Notes: generated by a model not told the origin, from the letters alone. Numbered from the stretch's first letter, positions 8,675 through 17,502 are shown. The stretch: DNA of 64,000 bases from Endozoicomonas_A sp049275935 (GCF_049275935.1 NZ_CP184830.1:6324001-6388000); one strand, 5' to 3'. A program made the numbers and translations.

Positions 8675-10447
8675 TTAACCATCCCTCCATAGTTCGGTAA
8701 CTTTTGCTAAGTGACCGGAACTTCTGGTCACCACATGGCGACTATCGTTGCTAAAGCTGGCCGATAAGATCTTTTCAGAATGGGAAACGGTGGCTTTTCG
8801 TTGCCATGATCCGTCAGCCTTCCGACCAATGATTTGAGCTCTGCGATCAAAACTGGCAGTCAGCAAATGATCGCCATCGGCATTGAAGGTGGCTGATCTG
8901 ATCGAATTATTATGATGAATGGTCGTTTCTTTCCACCATGATCCATCGGTCCTCTTACCAGTGATTTGCACCTTGTCATCTCTACCAACGGTCGCCACAC
9001 GGCTACTATCTGGGCTAAAGACGGCTGAGATAACACTTTTTTCGTGGGAAATGATCGCTTTTATTTTCCATGTTCCATCGTCTTCCCGGCCATAGATTCT
9101 TGCCTTATGATCATCACCAGCTGTCACCAGATAGCGGCCATCCGGGCTTAAGCTGGCAGAGTTGACAGAGTTATCATGGACAATGACGATTTCTGTTTTC
9201 CATGATTTATCCGCCTGCAGACCATGGATTTTCACCGTATTATCGTTACCGACACTGACCACATGGCGTCCATCAGTACTAAAGGTGGCTGAACTGATCG
9301 AATCATTATGGTTAATGAACATTTTTGGCTCCCATGATCCATCGTCCGCTCGCCCATAGATTTTTGCCGTATGATCCTTACCAACGGTCAGTACATGGCA
9401 ACTGTCGGGACTGAAGGTGGCTGAGTTGACAACATCGTCATGAGCAATGATGGCTTCTTCTACCCATGATTTGTCATCCTTCTGGCCATAGATTCTCGCA
9501 GTATGATCCATACTGGCGGTGACTAGATGGCAGCCATTGGGGCTGAAGCTGGCCGAGTTGACACCATCACCATGGGTAATGACGAATTCTTCTACCCATA
9601 ATTCATCATCCTTCTGGCCATAGATTTTCGCCGTATGATCCATGCTAGCAGTTAATACATAGCTGCCATCAGGGCTGAAGCTGGCTGAGTTGACAACATC
9701 ATCATGAACAATGATGGCTTCTTGCGCCCATGATTGGTCGGCCTTCACACCGTGGATTTTCGCCGTTCCATCGTCACTGGCGGTGATCATATGGCGGCCA
9801 TCAGGGCCAAGGCTGGCTGAGTTGATCCAGGATTTGTGAGCAACACTGGATACTGTCACTGGAAGCATTGTTTTTCCTAAAACATTGACAGCCTCTGATA
9901 CACTTGTTTCCTGGCTGTTATACCTGCAAAGCTGGATATAATGAATTAAGGTTTCATAACTTACTTCTGCTTTAAGTGTTTCCTTTATACTCCGATCGTA
10001 AATCGCCCTATTTGCAACAGCTAAAGAATTGCAATCACCAAACTCATTCAACAGTTTTTCAAATTCGTTCAGCTTTTCGCCCAGGCCATTAAATTCTTCC
10101 GGGCACGAAGGGCAGTTTTCAACCCGACCGTCTGCCAGACTGGTTTTCAGCCACTCATTAAAGCACCTCAGGTGAAAAAGATGATCACAGGGGGTTTGCA
10201 ATAACCTCGACCATTTAATGGGATCAGTACAAATTGAGCACTCCCTATCATTAACTTTCACACGTTCCACATTAAATGCATTATCGCGAAAGGCACTGAC
10301 ATCCATGTAAATATCTTGTTTTTTTTCGGGTACTATTGTGGTAGATCTTCCTGCACTGACACAAGAAGACCCTCCTTTCATTCGAGTTCGCTTAGGTTCT
10401 GGTAAGAGTGAACCTGCAATACTGTTACTGTTTCTTGTTACATCCAT
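8675..10447 (-). CDS. Eukaryotic-like RING-finger and beta-propeller repeat protein (candidate E3 ligase effector)
   Basis: 590 residues. A basic segment near residues 18-24 (PKRTRMK) precedes a canonical RING-H2 zinc finger: C70-x2-C73-x13-C87-x-H89-x2-H92-x2-C95-x16-C112-x2-C115, with all eight ligands present. A helical linker (about 118-200) leads into eight complete 44-residue repeats (residues 204-555) and a partial ninth, each of the form H..(V/I)NSASFSPDG..(L/V)TA..D..AKIYG....SW, WD40-like blades. RING domains recruit ubiquitin-loaded E2 enzymes and propellers bind substrates, so an injected E3 ligase is the natural hypothesis. No secretion signal is recognisable. Bacterial ubiquitin-like or adaptor roles are alternatives. 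Confidence 0.75.
   Translation of the reverse strand: MDVTRNSNSIAGSLLPEPKRTRMKGGSSCVSAGRSTTIVPEKKQDIYMDVSAFRDNAFNVERVKVNDRECSICTDPIKWSRLLQTPCDHLFHLRCFNEWLKTSLADGRVENCPSCPEEFNGLGEKLNEFEKLLNEFGDCNSLAVANRAIYDRSIKETLKAEVSYETLIHYIQLCRYNSQETSVSEAVNVLGKTMLPVTVSSVAHKSWINSASLGPDGRHMITASDDGTAKIHGVKADQSWAQEAIIVHDDVVNSASFSPDGSYVLTASMDHTAKIYGQKDDELWVEEFVITHGDGVNSASFSPNGCHLVTASMDHTARIYGQKDDKSWVEEAIIAHDDVVNSATFSPDSCHVLTVGKDHTAKIYGRADDGSWEPKMFINHNDSISSATFSTDGRHVVSVGNDNTVKIHGLQADKSWKTEIVIVHDNSVNSASLSPDGRYLVTAGDDHKARIYGREDDGTWKIKAIISHEKSVISAVFSPDSSRVATVGRDDKVQITGKRTDGSWWKETTIHHNNSIRSATFNADGDHLLTASFDRRAQIIGRKADGSWQRKATVSHSEKILSASFSNDSRHVVTRSSGHLAKVTELWRDG
8678..9838 (-). repeat. 132-bp coding tandem repeat (44-residue propeller blades)
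   Basis: Eight full units of exactly 132 bases plus a shorter ninth, all in frame inside the RING/propeller gene. Units two and three are the most alike (AS-MDH-TA-IYGQKDD in both), while units seven to nine have diverged, suggesting growth by unequal exchange in the first half of the array. Constant length with no indels indicates selection for a folded propeller. Confidence 0.85.
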
Positions 10448-10921
10448 GTTTTATTTCTCCAAAGTCACTAACTACTATCGATTGTCAAAAGAATCAACAT
10501 TTCACCATGTGACTTAGAACCTGCATAGTAATAAAAGTTCAAATTTTCTTAACTGCAATTAACATTTTTTTAACTCATTCACACATTCCACAGGCTACTG
10601 CAAAAGTAAAACATCGGAAAAGTCAGTCTGCCGTCAGAACTTGGCCCTGGTAGCCGAGTGCTCCATTTTCGGGGAAAATCCATATATTTGAGTGACTAAG
10701 GGCTGAATAATCTTTATTGGCCTGCCGGGCAACGCTTCATTAGTGGCCGGAGCTCGTCGAACCCGTATCGATACTGAACAAGGTCAGCCATCCCCTGGAC
10801 AGTAGCGGGTACACGACCGAAGACTATCTTTTGCAACCGCTGGAGGGCAGGTGGTTGTGCGGATGAACGGTTCGGTGTTTTTCGGTAAGCTAGCGCCTGG
10901 TTATAATGCAATAGGTTAACC
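10448..10921. other. Intergenic region, upstream of the RING gene
   Basis: The first 150 bases next to the RING gene are AT-rich and probably hold its promoter. The part around 10714-10920 is richer in GC and contains an open frame on the minus strand that resembles nothing I know. No RNA gene or clear element was seen. Confidence 0.3.
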
Positions 10922-11179
10922 ATGAGCACACCGTCAACGCCCCTTAAAAAAACGGCCAACTATTATTATGGGCTGGGTATTTTTGTTGCTTTTTTCCTGG
11001 CCGTGATACAGATTGTTTCGGCACTCAATGAAGACACGTGCAGGCCATCTGTTTCAGAATACCCCAACGCGCAACTCAATTTCATGGCGCTGGTCAAGAA
11101 TTACCGGAACCTGTATGTCCGTGTGAGTTCTATCCCTGGGTTATGTGGCACTCTCGGAAACACACTACGGCAAAATTGA
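10922..11179 (+). CDS. Small hypothetical membrane protein
   Basis: 85 residues with one strong hydrophobic helix (about residues 15-35) after a short basic N-terminus (TPLKKT), then a polar tail with two cysteines. An AGG lies 8 bases before ATG. I do not recognise the family. The C-terminal part reads less convincingly than the N-terminal half, so it may be the truncated start of a larger membrane protein. A frame on the opposite strand overlaps it. It lies in the accessory insert between rnm and yciO. Confidence 0.35.
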   Translation: MSTPSTPLKKTANYYYGLGIFVAFFLAVIQIVSALNEDTCRPSVSEYPNAQLNFMALVKNYRNLYVRVSSIPGLCGTLGNTLRQN

Positions 11180-11231
11180 ACTACCAAGGTTTAGGAATGT
11201 CTAATTTCTGTATTTAAAAAGGAGTCTTCCT

Positions 11232-11861
11232 ATGATTCATGGAATGATAGATTCAGCAAGCGTTCAGAATAAGCCTAAGATTAGTATTTCTCCTACTTTA
11301 AAAGAAGCTTCAGCTTTTATGGGCTTCAAGGTTAAAGTGATATGTAATTGCTCAGACCTCCCATATTTACCAATGTATTTTTCTTCTCTAAAAGAAATTA
11401 CTCCCATTGACCCAATAGAAGAGATGAAAGAAGAATTCGAAAAACTTTCTAACAAAAGGCTTTCTGATAGGGCATGCAATTTGGTCATTATTGAGTTATT
11501 AGATTCTCAAACATCTAATCTTATAGCTTTTATATCTATGCAAGATAACAAAAAATCTTTGTTTGTGAAAATGCTGGCTACTCAGGATGAATATAAAGGT
11601 CGTGGAGCTGGTCAATTTCTTATGCGCTGCGCCATTGATGTTGCAATTAAAAGAAATATTACAACTGTTAAACTTAACCCTGAGGGCAGTGCGAGACAGT
11701 TTTATATCAAAAAAATTGGAATGATTGAAACTAATAATTCTGAATTAGAGTATTCTCATCCAAGATATAACGATATCAAAACACAGTTCAGCCCAGTACT
11801 CTCAAAATTCAAGCTTATACAAACCGAGGAAAAAGGCTATTTTCATGTTTCTTCTTTTTAA
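11232..11861 (+). CDS. GNAT family N-acetyltransferase
   Basis: The acetyl-CoA binding signature is clear in the second half: a beta-strand KMLATQDEYK followed by GRGAGQFLM (the Q/R-x-x-G-x-G/A pyrophosphate loop) and then SARQFYIKKIGM, the usual motif B. The first 90 residues are less conserved and probably bind the acceptor. AAGGAG 8 bases before ATG gives a good start. The DNA is visibly AT-rich compared with rnm and trpS, fitting horizontal origin. The substrate could be an amine, an antibiotic or a protein; its place in an accessory cluster with effector-like genes leaves all open. Confidence 0.78.
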   Translation: MIHGMIDSASVQNKPKISISPTLKEASAFMGFKVKVICNCSDLPYLPMYFSSLKEITPIDPIEEMKEEFEKLSNKRLSDRACNLVIIELLDSQTSNLIAFISMQDNKKSLFVKMLATQDEYKGRGAGQFLMRCAIDVAIKRNITTVKLNPEGSARQFYIKKIGMIETNNSELEYSHPRYNDIKTQFSPVLSKFKLIQTEEKGYFHVSSF

Positions 11862-11980
11862 TCCCACAAAAGCCACATATGTCGGTACTTATGAAAAAGT
11901 AAGAAAGAGTAACATATGTGTTATGAACTATTTCTAATATTTTCTGCCATAATAATTAGTTCAGGAAGAGGTTACCTAGC

Positions 11981-12993
11981 ATGGATGCTCAATATTTTAC
12001 TAATACTTTATCAACCAGGCAATATCCCTCAGAAAACGAAGAAATCTCAAAGCTGACTTCTGAGCAGTTAAAACTAAAAGAGGTAGAGACACCCACTTGT
12101 TTCAACCCAAGAGTTATTAATGTTTTAGAAGATTGCAATATTTAATATCAACTCCGCCATAGCTAGCTACTGATTGAACCCTCAACTGATGAAGACCATT
12201 TATTCACTGAATTTAAAATCACATCTGATAGAGAAATTAAAAAAATAATCCCTCTTCACTGTTTACTGCCCTTCAAATATTCAGGAAGCAATAGAATGAC
12301 CCCCACTCTATTGAAAAGCCACCGGCTTGATGAAAACATTATTGACGGTGTCATTGTCGACTCTTTACCCATTGCCCGCTTGTCAGTATCAGCAAATGAA
12401 TACGAACACACTTGTATGCATGTAGCCATGTTTCAAACTGCATTGACATCACTTTCAAAGCCCGGGCAACCAAGATTTTTAACGACAACATGTGTTAATG
12501 ATTGTCATACTGAAGTCTTCTGGGATCAAAAAACGCAAACGGCCATAATGACTCATTTTTTGCAAAACGATATGTGCAAGCCCTCTTTTGACTTCATGCT
12601 TGCGAAAATAACCCAGTTCGCACCCGTTAAAGATAGACAGACATTTATTGTTGGTGGCATTGTTGAACGGATGAGAGACACTGGCAATTTTTTGATTTTG
12701 CTGAAAAATATCTTGCTGAAAAAAGCATTCCTGTTAAACAAACTTTTCCGGGCAATAAAAAAAGACATACCAATTTAATATTTGATAGCAAGGAAGGCGT
12801 TATTTACGAGTTGCAACTATTAAACAAAGGGCGTCACCAGTTTCGCATCACTGACCGCAGAAAAGATTCTGCATACTCTTTTAAAAACACCGATTTTGAT
12901 AAAAAGCTCATTAATACTGAAAGTACTTATTACTACTCTTCTGAAAACAAAAATCATTTTATACCCATAAATCTATACTTTTCTTCCTCATAA
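11981..12993 (+). pseudogene. Broken gene with CheD-like cysteine deamidase pattern
   Basis: One protein-like reading path crosses two in-frame stops (TAA 12143, TAG 12164) and a frameshift near 12665-12690. It opens with ATG 11981 behind AGGAAGAGG, and the tail continues in another frame (DERHWQFFDFAEKYLAEK...) to 12993. In the central open part (from ATG 12296), Thr64, Cys70 and His87 have the spacing of catalytic Thr21, Cys27 and His44 of CheD chemoreceptor deamidase; an aspartate 7 after the Cys and a later FIVGG patch also match. That fold includes toxins such as CNF1. ATG 12296 has AGGAAG nearby, so a shorter protein may still be made. AT-rich. Confidence 0.55.
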
Positions 12994-13074
12994 CCCTTGC
13001 GCAGCTTACTGAGGATCGTGAAACCTTATCACTAAACCAAAGCCCTTAGTATCGTCCCGAATTGAACGCAAACG

Positions 13075-13102
13075 TTGCACCGGCTTGCTTCGGTGGTATG
13101 AT
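13075..13102 (+). promoter_or_regulatory. Sigma-70-like promoter ahead of yciO
   Basis: TTGCAC (13075-13080) and TATGAT (13097-13102) are separated by 16 bases, about 107 bases before the yciO start. Each box matches the consensus at four or five of six positions. Confidence 0.45.
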
Positions 13103-13208
13103 GCGCACTCCAATTTTACTGCAAGAGAATGGCAACCTGTCGACATCCCTTTGAACACAGTATCCAAAAGACGGTTCAATAGGTGCAGGTTCCATGTATA
13201 CAACAGCC

Positions 13209-13832
13209 ATGAGTCAGTTTTTCCAGATCCACCCCGAGACGCCACAGCTTCGTCTGATTCGCCAGGCCGCAGAAATTCTGAGGGCTGGAGGGGTGATTGC
13301 CTACCCTACTGACTCAGCCTATGCCCTGGGCTGCCTGATCGGTGACAAGAAAGCGGTTGAGCGCATTCGCCAGATTCGTCGATTGGACGAAAAGCATAAC
13401 TTCACACTGGTGTGCAGAGATCTCTCTGAACTGGCCACCTACGCTCAGGTCGACAATGTTCAATACCGTCTACTGAAACACCATACACCCGGCCCTTACA
13501 CTTTCATTCTCAAAGGCACCCGTGAAGTGCCTCGCCGCCTGATGCATCCCAAGAGAAAAACCCTGGGTTTACGAGTACCAGAGTGCAGTATTGTAAGCGC
13601 CCTGCTCAATGAACTGGACGCGCCCTTAATGAGCAGTACTCTGCAGTTGCCAGGTGACAATGAACCCATGCTGGACCCATACGACATTCGTGAAACACTT
13701 GAAAACCAGCTGGACCTAGTCATTGATGGAGGTTATCGAGGTATGGAACCAACCACCGTGATCAGTTTGCTGGCAGAAACGCCTGAAGTCCTACGCAAAG
13801 GTAAAGGCAATCCGGAACCGTTTCTCAACTGA
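13209..13832 (+). CDS. yciO: YciO/Sua5-like protein (threonylcarbamoyl-AMP synthase fold)
   Basis: YrdC/Sua5-superfamily protein. ATG 13209 gives MSQFFQIHPET, matching the E. coli YciO N-terminus; the in-frame ATG 15 bases earlier is less likely. Typical pieces are GGVIAYPTDSAYALGC, the KHNFTLVCRDL strand, GPYTFIL and LGLRVPE. YciO proteins share the fold of the enzyme that makes the threonylcarbamoyl-adenylate precursor of tRNA t6A, but whether they have that activity is debated. 207 aa is normal. It heads the trpS-scpAB region, separated from trpS by a MITE-like element. Confidence 0.87.
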   Translation: MSQFFQIHPETPQLRLIRQAAEILRAGGVIAYPTDSAYALGCLIGDKKAVERIRQIRRLDEKHNFTLVCRDLSELATYAQVDNVQYRLLKHHTPGPYTFILKGTREVPRRLMHPKRKTLGLRVPECSIVSALLNELDAPLMSSTLQLPGDNEPMLDPYDIRETLENQLDLVIDGGYRGMEPTTVISLLAETPEVLRKGKGNPEPFLN

Positions 13833-13858
13833 ATCCGATCCAATGCACTAATCTGTTG

Positions 13859-14072
13859 CTAGCAGCCTGTCGGACTTAAGACTGTCCTACGCGGCAACTG
13901 CTCCTGCGTTGCTCTAGCTCCTGCATCCATGCAGTCGTGCGGCGGCAGCAAATTGGTCTAAAAATCCCTGTTTCTTCGTCAAATAGCTCGCTATTCTCCT
14001 CAGAAACAGAGATTTTTATCCTCAATTTCTTGCAATCCTCGCTACGGACGCTTAAGTCCGACAGGCTGCTAG
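13859..14072. mobile_element. MITE-like element, family A copy 1
   Basis: 214-bp element bounded by perfect 22-bp inverted repeats (13859-13880 and 14051-14072), each beginning CTAG at the outer edge. It has no transposase. The right part is closely related, in inverted orientation, to 35940-36106. It additionally contains a 50-bp module (13891-13940) that family A copy 2 lacks but that occurs in family B at 27548-27597. It lies between yciO and trpS and could fold into a long hairpin in RNA. Confidence 0.8.
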
Positions 14073-14247
14073 AGAAATCCGACTTCATGACAGATTTTTT
14101 TTACTGTGAAACATTTTTCATCTTCGGGGGCGACAAAAATTTGTTTCAGTCACCATGGCTGATTTATTCACTGCTGGCAAAAACACGCTTTTACCGTCGT
14201 GCAAACTGTCGTACCCTGTTCACTCAGGATTCTAACGGGAGAGCCTC

Positions 14248-15462
14248 TTGAGCGCTGTAGACTCACAGTCGCGTGTTCTATCTGGCATGCGACCTACTGG
14301 CCGATTACATCTTGGCCATTATCATGGGGTATTAAAAAACTGGCTTCGGCTGCAACATGAGTATGAATGTTTTTTCTTCGTAGCTGACTGGCACGCGCTG
14401 ACCACTCACTATGAAGAGCCGGAAAAACTCGAAGATTCAGTCTGGGACATGGTCATTGACTGGCTGGCGACTGGCATCAATCCCGGTTCGGCCACCCTGT
14501 TCATACAATCCAGAGTTCCGGAGCATGCAGAACTGAATCTGCTGCTCTCCATGATTACCCCGCTCTCTTGGCTGGAAAGAGTGCCCAGCTACAAGGATCA
14601 GCAGGAAAAACTGAAGGAAAGGGATCTCTCTACCTTCGGCTTTCTTGGCTATCCACTCCTGCAAAGCGCCGATATCCTTGCCTACCGTGCAGGTCTGGTT
14701 CCTGTCGGTGCTGACCAGGAAGCCCACGTGGAGATTACCCGGGAAATCGCCAGACGCTTTAACCACCTTTATGGTCGGGAGCCCGGCTTTGAGGATAATG
14801 CCGAGGCCGCTATCGGCAAAATGGGCAGAAAAACTGCCAACCTCTACCGCAAGCTCCGTCGCGCCTACCTTGAACACGGGGATGACGAAGCTCTTGCCAC
14901 GGCCAAGGCGCTGCTCAAAGAACAGAGCAATATCACCCTGGGCGACCAGGAAAGACTGTTTGGCTATCTGGAAGGGACAGGTAAGGTTATCTTGCCGGAA
15001 CCTCAGGCTTTGCTGACTGAACAGCCCCGCATGCCGGGTCTGGATGGTCAGAAAATGTCCAAGTCCTGCGGCAATACCATCGGCCTCAGGGAAGACCAGG
15101 ACAGTATTGCGTCAAAACTGAAAAAGATGCCTACAGACCCGGCTCGCATTCGCAGGAATGATCCGGGCGAGCCGGAAAAATGTCCGGTCTGGCAACTGCA
15201 TCAGGTCTATTCAGATCAACAACGCAGAGACTGGGTTCAGGAAGGCTGTCGCTCAGCAGGTATCGGCTGCCTTGACTGCAAAAAGCCCCTGATCGAAGCG
15301 GTACAGGCTGAACTGGAGCCCATTCGTTCAGAAGCCAGGGAACTGGAAAACAATCCCGATGTCGTAAAAAGTATCATCGCCGAAGGGACCGAAAAGACCC
15401 GGGACGAAGCCCAGGACACCCTCAGGGAGGTTCGGGAAGCCATAGGACTGGACTATCGTTGA
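14248..15462 (+). CDS. trpS: Tryptophanyl-tRNA synthetase
   Basis: Class I aminoacyl-tRNA synthetase charging tRNA-Trp in the cytoplasm. The ATP-binding HIGH-type motif is in GMRPTGRLHLGHY, and the second signature is GQKMSKSCGN; between them are the tryptophan-pocket regions (FFFVADWHALTTHY, VPVGADQEAH). 404 aa is longer than E. coli TrpS (334 aa) but matches the longer form of pseudomonads. Start is TTG with GGGAGAG 6-11 bases upstream; the first ATG lies inside the conserved motif and cannot be the start. A clear terminator follows. Confidence 0.93.
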   Translation: MSAVDSQSRVLSGMRPTGRLHLGHYHGVLKNWLRLQHEYECFFFVADWHALTTHYEEPEKLEDSVWDMVIDWLATGINPGSATLFIQSRVPEHAELNLLLSMITPLSWLERVPSYKDQQEKLKERDLSTFGFLGYPLLQSADILAYRAGLVPVGADQEAHVEITREIARRFNHLYGREPGFEDNAEAAIGKMGRKTANLYRKLRRAYLEHGDDEALATAKALLKEQSNITLGDQERLFGYLEGTGKVILPEPQALLTEQPRMPGLDGQKMSKSCGNTIGLREDQDSIASKLKKMPTDPARIRRNDPGEPEKCPVWQLHQVYSDQQRRDWVQEGCRSAGIGCLDCKKPLIEAVQAELEPIRSEARELENNPDVVKSIIAEGTEKTRDEAQDTLREVREAIGLDYR

Positions 15463-15530
15463 ACACTGTGTTTCAGTGAAGTATCAGCTATTACAAACTA
15501 CAGGTCAGGTTCTTCGAGCCTGATCATCAT

Positions 15531-15570
15531 AAAAAGCAGTTTTACCGTTTGTCGGTCAAACTGCTTTTTT
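15531..15570 (+). terminator. Rho-independent terminator after trpS
   Basis: A 12-bp perfect stem (15531-15542 with 15558-15569; core GCAGTTT/AAACTGC) followed by a T7 tract. It separates trpS from scpAB transcription. Confidence 0.85.
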
Positions 15571-15604
15571 TCAGTTAGAGGATTCGAAACAGGGTGAAGC
15601 ATCA

Positions 15605-16468
15605 ATGACCTCCACGGAAACCGTGGCTGAGCCCGGAGAACAACCCCCTGAAGAGCTGACAACGCCAGCTCAATCGGACTCTGAGCCTGAACTCATTGAA
15701 CACCAGATACGGGTTATGGGTCAGCCCATGGCCAAGTTGCCTGACGACCTTTACATCCCACCGGATGCCCTGCAAGTTTTTCTGGAAGCCTTTGAAGGGC
15801 CTCTTGACCTGCTGCTCTACCTGATCAAGCGCAACAACATGGACATCCTGAACATTCAGGTGGCAGTCATTACAGAGCAATACATGCAGTATGTAGAATT
15901 GATGGAATCAGGACAATTTGAGCTGGCAGCTGAATACCTTGTCATGGCCGCGACACTGGCCGAAATCAAATCACGAATGCTGCTGCCCCGGGTCTCTGAG
16001 GACGAAGACGAGGAAGAAGATCCTCGTGCCGAGCTGATTCGTCGACTGCAGGAATATGAGCGCTTCAAGAAAGCCGCAGAAGATATTGATCAAATGCCAA
16101 GAATGACCCGGGATCTGCATGAAGCCAGTGCGGCCCCACCCGACCTGGAAAAGGAACGCCCCCACCCGACAGTGGATCTCAAAGAGATCATGCTGGCCAT
16201 GGGAGAAATACTCCGCCGCTCAGAAATGTACGTCAGTCACCAGGTTGAACAGGAAGCCCTGTCCACCCGTGAACGGATGAGTGAAGTTCTCTCCATGCTG
16301 ACCTCTGAGCGTTTCACTCCCTTTGTTGCCCTGTTCCGGCTTGAGGAAGGCAAACTCGGCGTTGTCGTTACTTTTATGGCGGTGATGGAACTCATCAAGG
16401 AATCCCTGATCGAACTCATTCAGAATGAACCTTTTGGCCCTATTCACGTAAAGGCTCGGATTGACTGA
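15605..16468 (+). CDS. scpA: Segregation and condensation protein A
   Basis: Kleisin subunit bridging the Smc ATPase heads with ScpB in the bacterial condensin that organises newly replicated chromosome. The family N-terminal block is VFLEAFEGPLDLLLYLIKR (about residues 58-76), followed by LVMAATLAEIKSRMLLP and a C-terminal winged-helix region (VVVTFMAVMELIKESL). An acidic N-terminal extension of about 45 residues precedes the kleisin start, as in pseudomonads. The stop codon overlaps the scpB start by one base, implying translational coupling. Confidence 0.93.
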   Translation: MTSTETVAEPGEQPPEELTTPAQSDSEPELIEHQIRVMGQPMAKLPDDLYIPPDALQVFLEAFEGPLDLLLYLIKRNNMDILNIQVAVITEQYMQYVELMESGQFELAAEYLVMAATLAEIKSRMLLPRVSEDEDEEEDPRAELIRRLQEYERFKKAAEDIDQMPRMTRDLHEASAAPPDLEKERPHPTVDLKEIMLAMGEILRRSEMYVSHQVEQEALSTRERMSEVLSMLTSERFTPFVALFRLEEGKLGVVVTFMAVMELIKESLIELIQNEPFGPIHVKARID

Positions 16469-17385
16469 TGGAAACAGAACAACTGCAACGTATCCTGGAA
16501 GGAGCCCTGCTGGCCAGCCAGAAACCCCTGACTGAAGAAAAGCTGGCCGCACTGTTCCCCGAAGACCTTTACTCTGAGGAAGAGCGCCCGGATGACAACC
16601 AGATTCGTGAGGCTCTGGTAGCTATCTCTGAAGCCTGTGAAGGACGGGGCTTTGAACTCAAAAAAGTGGCATCGGGATACCGCTTCCAGGTCAGACAGGA
16701 ATTGTCACCCTGGGTTGGCAGACTCTGGGAAGAAAAACCACAGCGCTATACACGAGCACTGCTGGAAACCCTGGCCCTGATCGCCTACCGGCAGCCCATC
16801 ACCCGGGGGGAAATCGAAGACATTCGCGGGGTGGCCGTCAGCAGCAACATTATACGAACCCTTCAGGACCGCGAATGGGTTCGGGTGGTAGGTCACCGGG
16901 ATGTCCCGGGGCGTCCGGCCATGTTTGCCACTACCCGCCAATTTCTGGATTATTTTAATCTGGAAAATCTCAATGAACTGCCCCCCCTGTCCGAGATTCG
17001 TAATCTGGAAGAAGCAGCCCGGGAACTGGCAGAAGATAACGATCAGAGCAGATCAGCGACAGAGGACTCTGAAGTTCAGGAGGACACTGAGGTGGAAGAG
17101 CAATCCTCTGATGAGCTATTTGCCGAACTGGATGAACTGGAAGCTGATCTGCCAGATAACTTTGACGATCTGATCCGTAAAAAGAACATCGATGAACCAG
17201 AACCTGAACAACCGTTGGTTGAGCAGGAGGCTGAACAGGACACCCATATATCGGATTCGTCGGTAGGACTTTTCGCTGAAGAGGATCAAGTCGCACACCA
17301 GGCGACAAATCCATCCTTTGAAGAAGAGCCTGCTTCCGAAGCAGAAACACCCGTGGAAATATCAAACGAAATAACTAACCCCTGA
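16468..17385 (+). CDS. scpB: Segregation and condensation protein B
   Basis: Partner of ScpA in the Smc complex; tandem winged helices cover about residues 1-175 (ILEGALLASQKPL at the start, LLETLALIAYRQPITRGEI and GRPAMFATTRQFLDYF at the end). The last 125 residues are strongly acidic and low in complexity (long runs of E, D, Q and S), a disordered tail not needed for the ScpB fold. One-base overlap with scpA indicates an operon. The downstream gene rluB is usual for the locus. Confidence 0.92.
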   Translation: METEQLQRILEGALLASQKPLTEEKLAALFPEDLYSEEERPDDNQIREALVAISEACEGRGFELKKVASGYRFQVRQELSPWVGRLWEEKPQRYTRALLETLALIAYRQPITRGEIEDIRGVAVSSNIIRTLQDREWVRVVGHRDVPGRPAMFATTRQFLDYFNLENLNELPPLSEIRNLEEAARELAEDNDQSRSATEDSEVQEDTEVEEQSSDELFAELDELEADLPDNFDDLIRKKNIDEPEPEQPLVEQEAEQDTHISDSSVGLFAEEDQVAHQATNPSFEEEPASEAETPVEISNEITNP

Positions 17386-17502
17386 GCAATGCATGATGAC
17401 CCGATGGAACAGCCACGGAAATCCACGCTGTCTTAACCTATCCTGAATCGCTATACTTTGGCCCCTTTGATTGAGAAACAGAGCGGCATAGCCGTAAATA
17501 CC

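Noticed and set aside
8678..9838. Propeller repeats as a CRISPR-like or satellite array
   Set aside because: The 132-bp units are in frame, vary at synonymous and surface positions and encode regular 44-residue blades.
10714..10959. Minus-strand frame of 81 codons in the accessory island
   Set aside because: No ribosome binding site or family feature; overlaps the better plus-strand frame at 10922.
13876..14088. Frame of 70 codons inside MITE A copy 1
   Set aside because: It is produced by the palindromic element and its peptide recurs wherever the element lies; not an independent gene.
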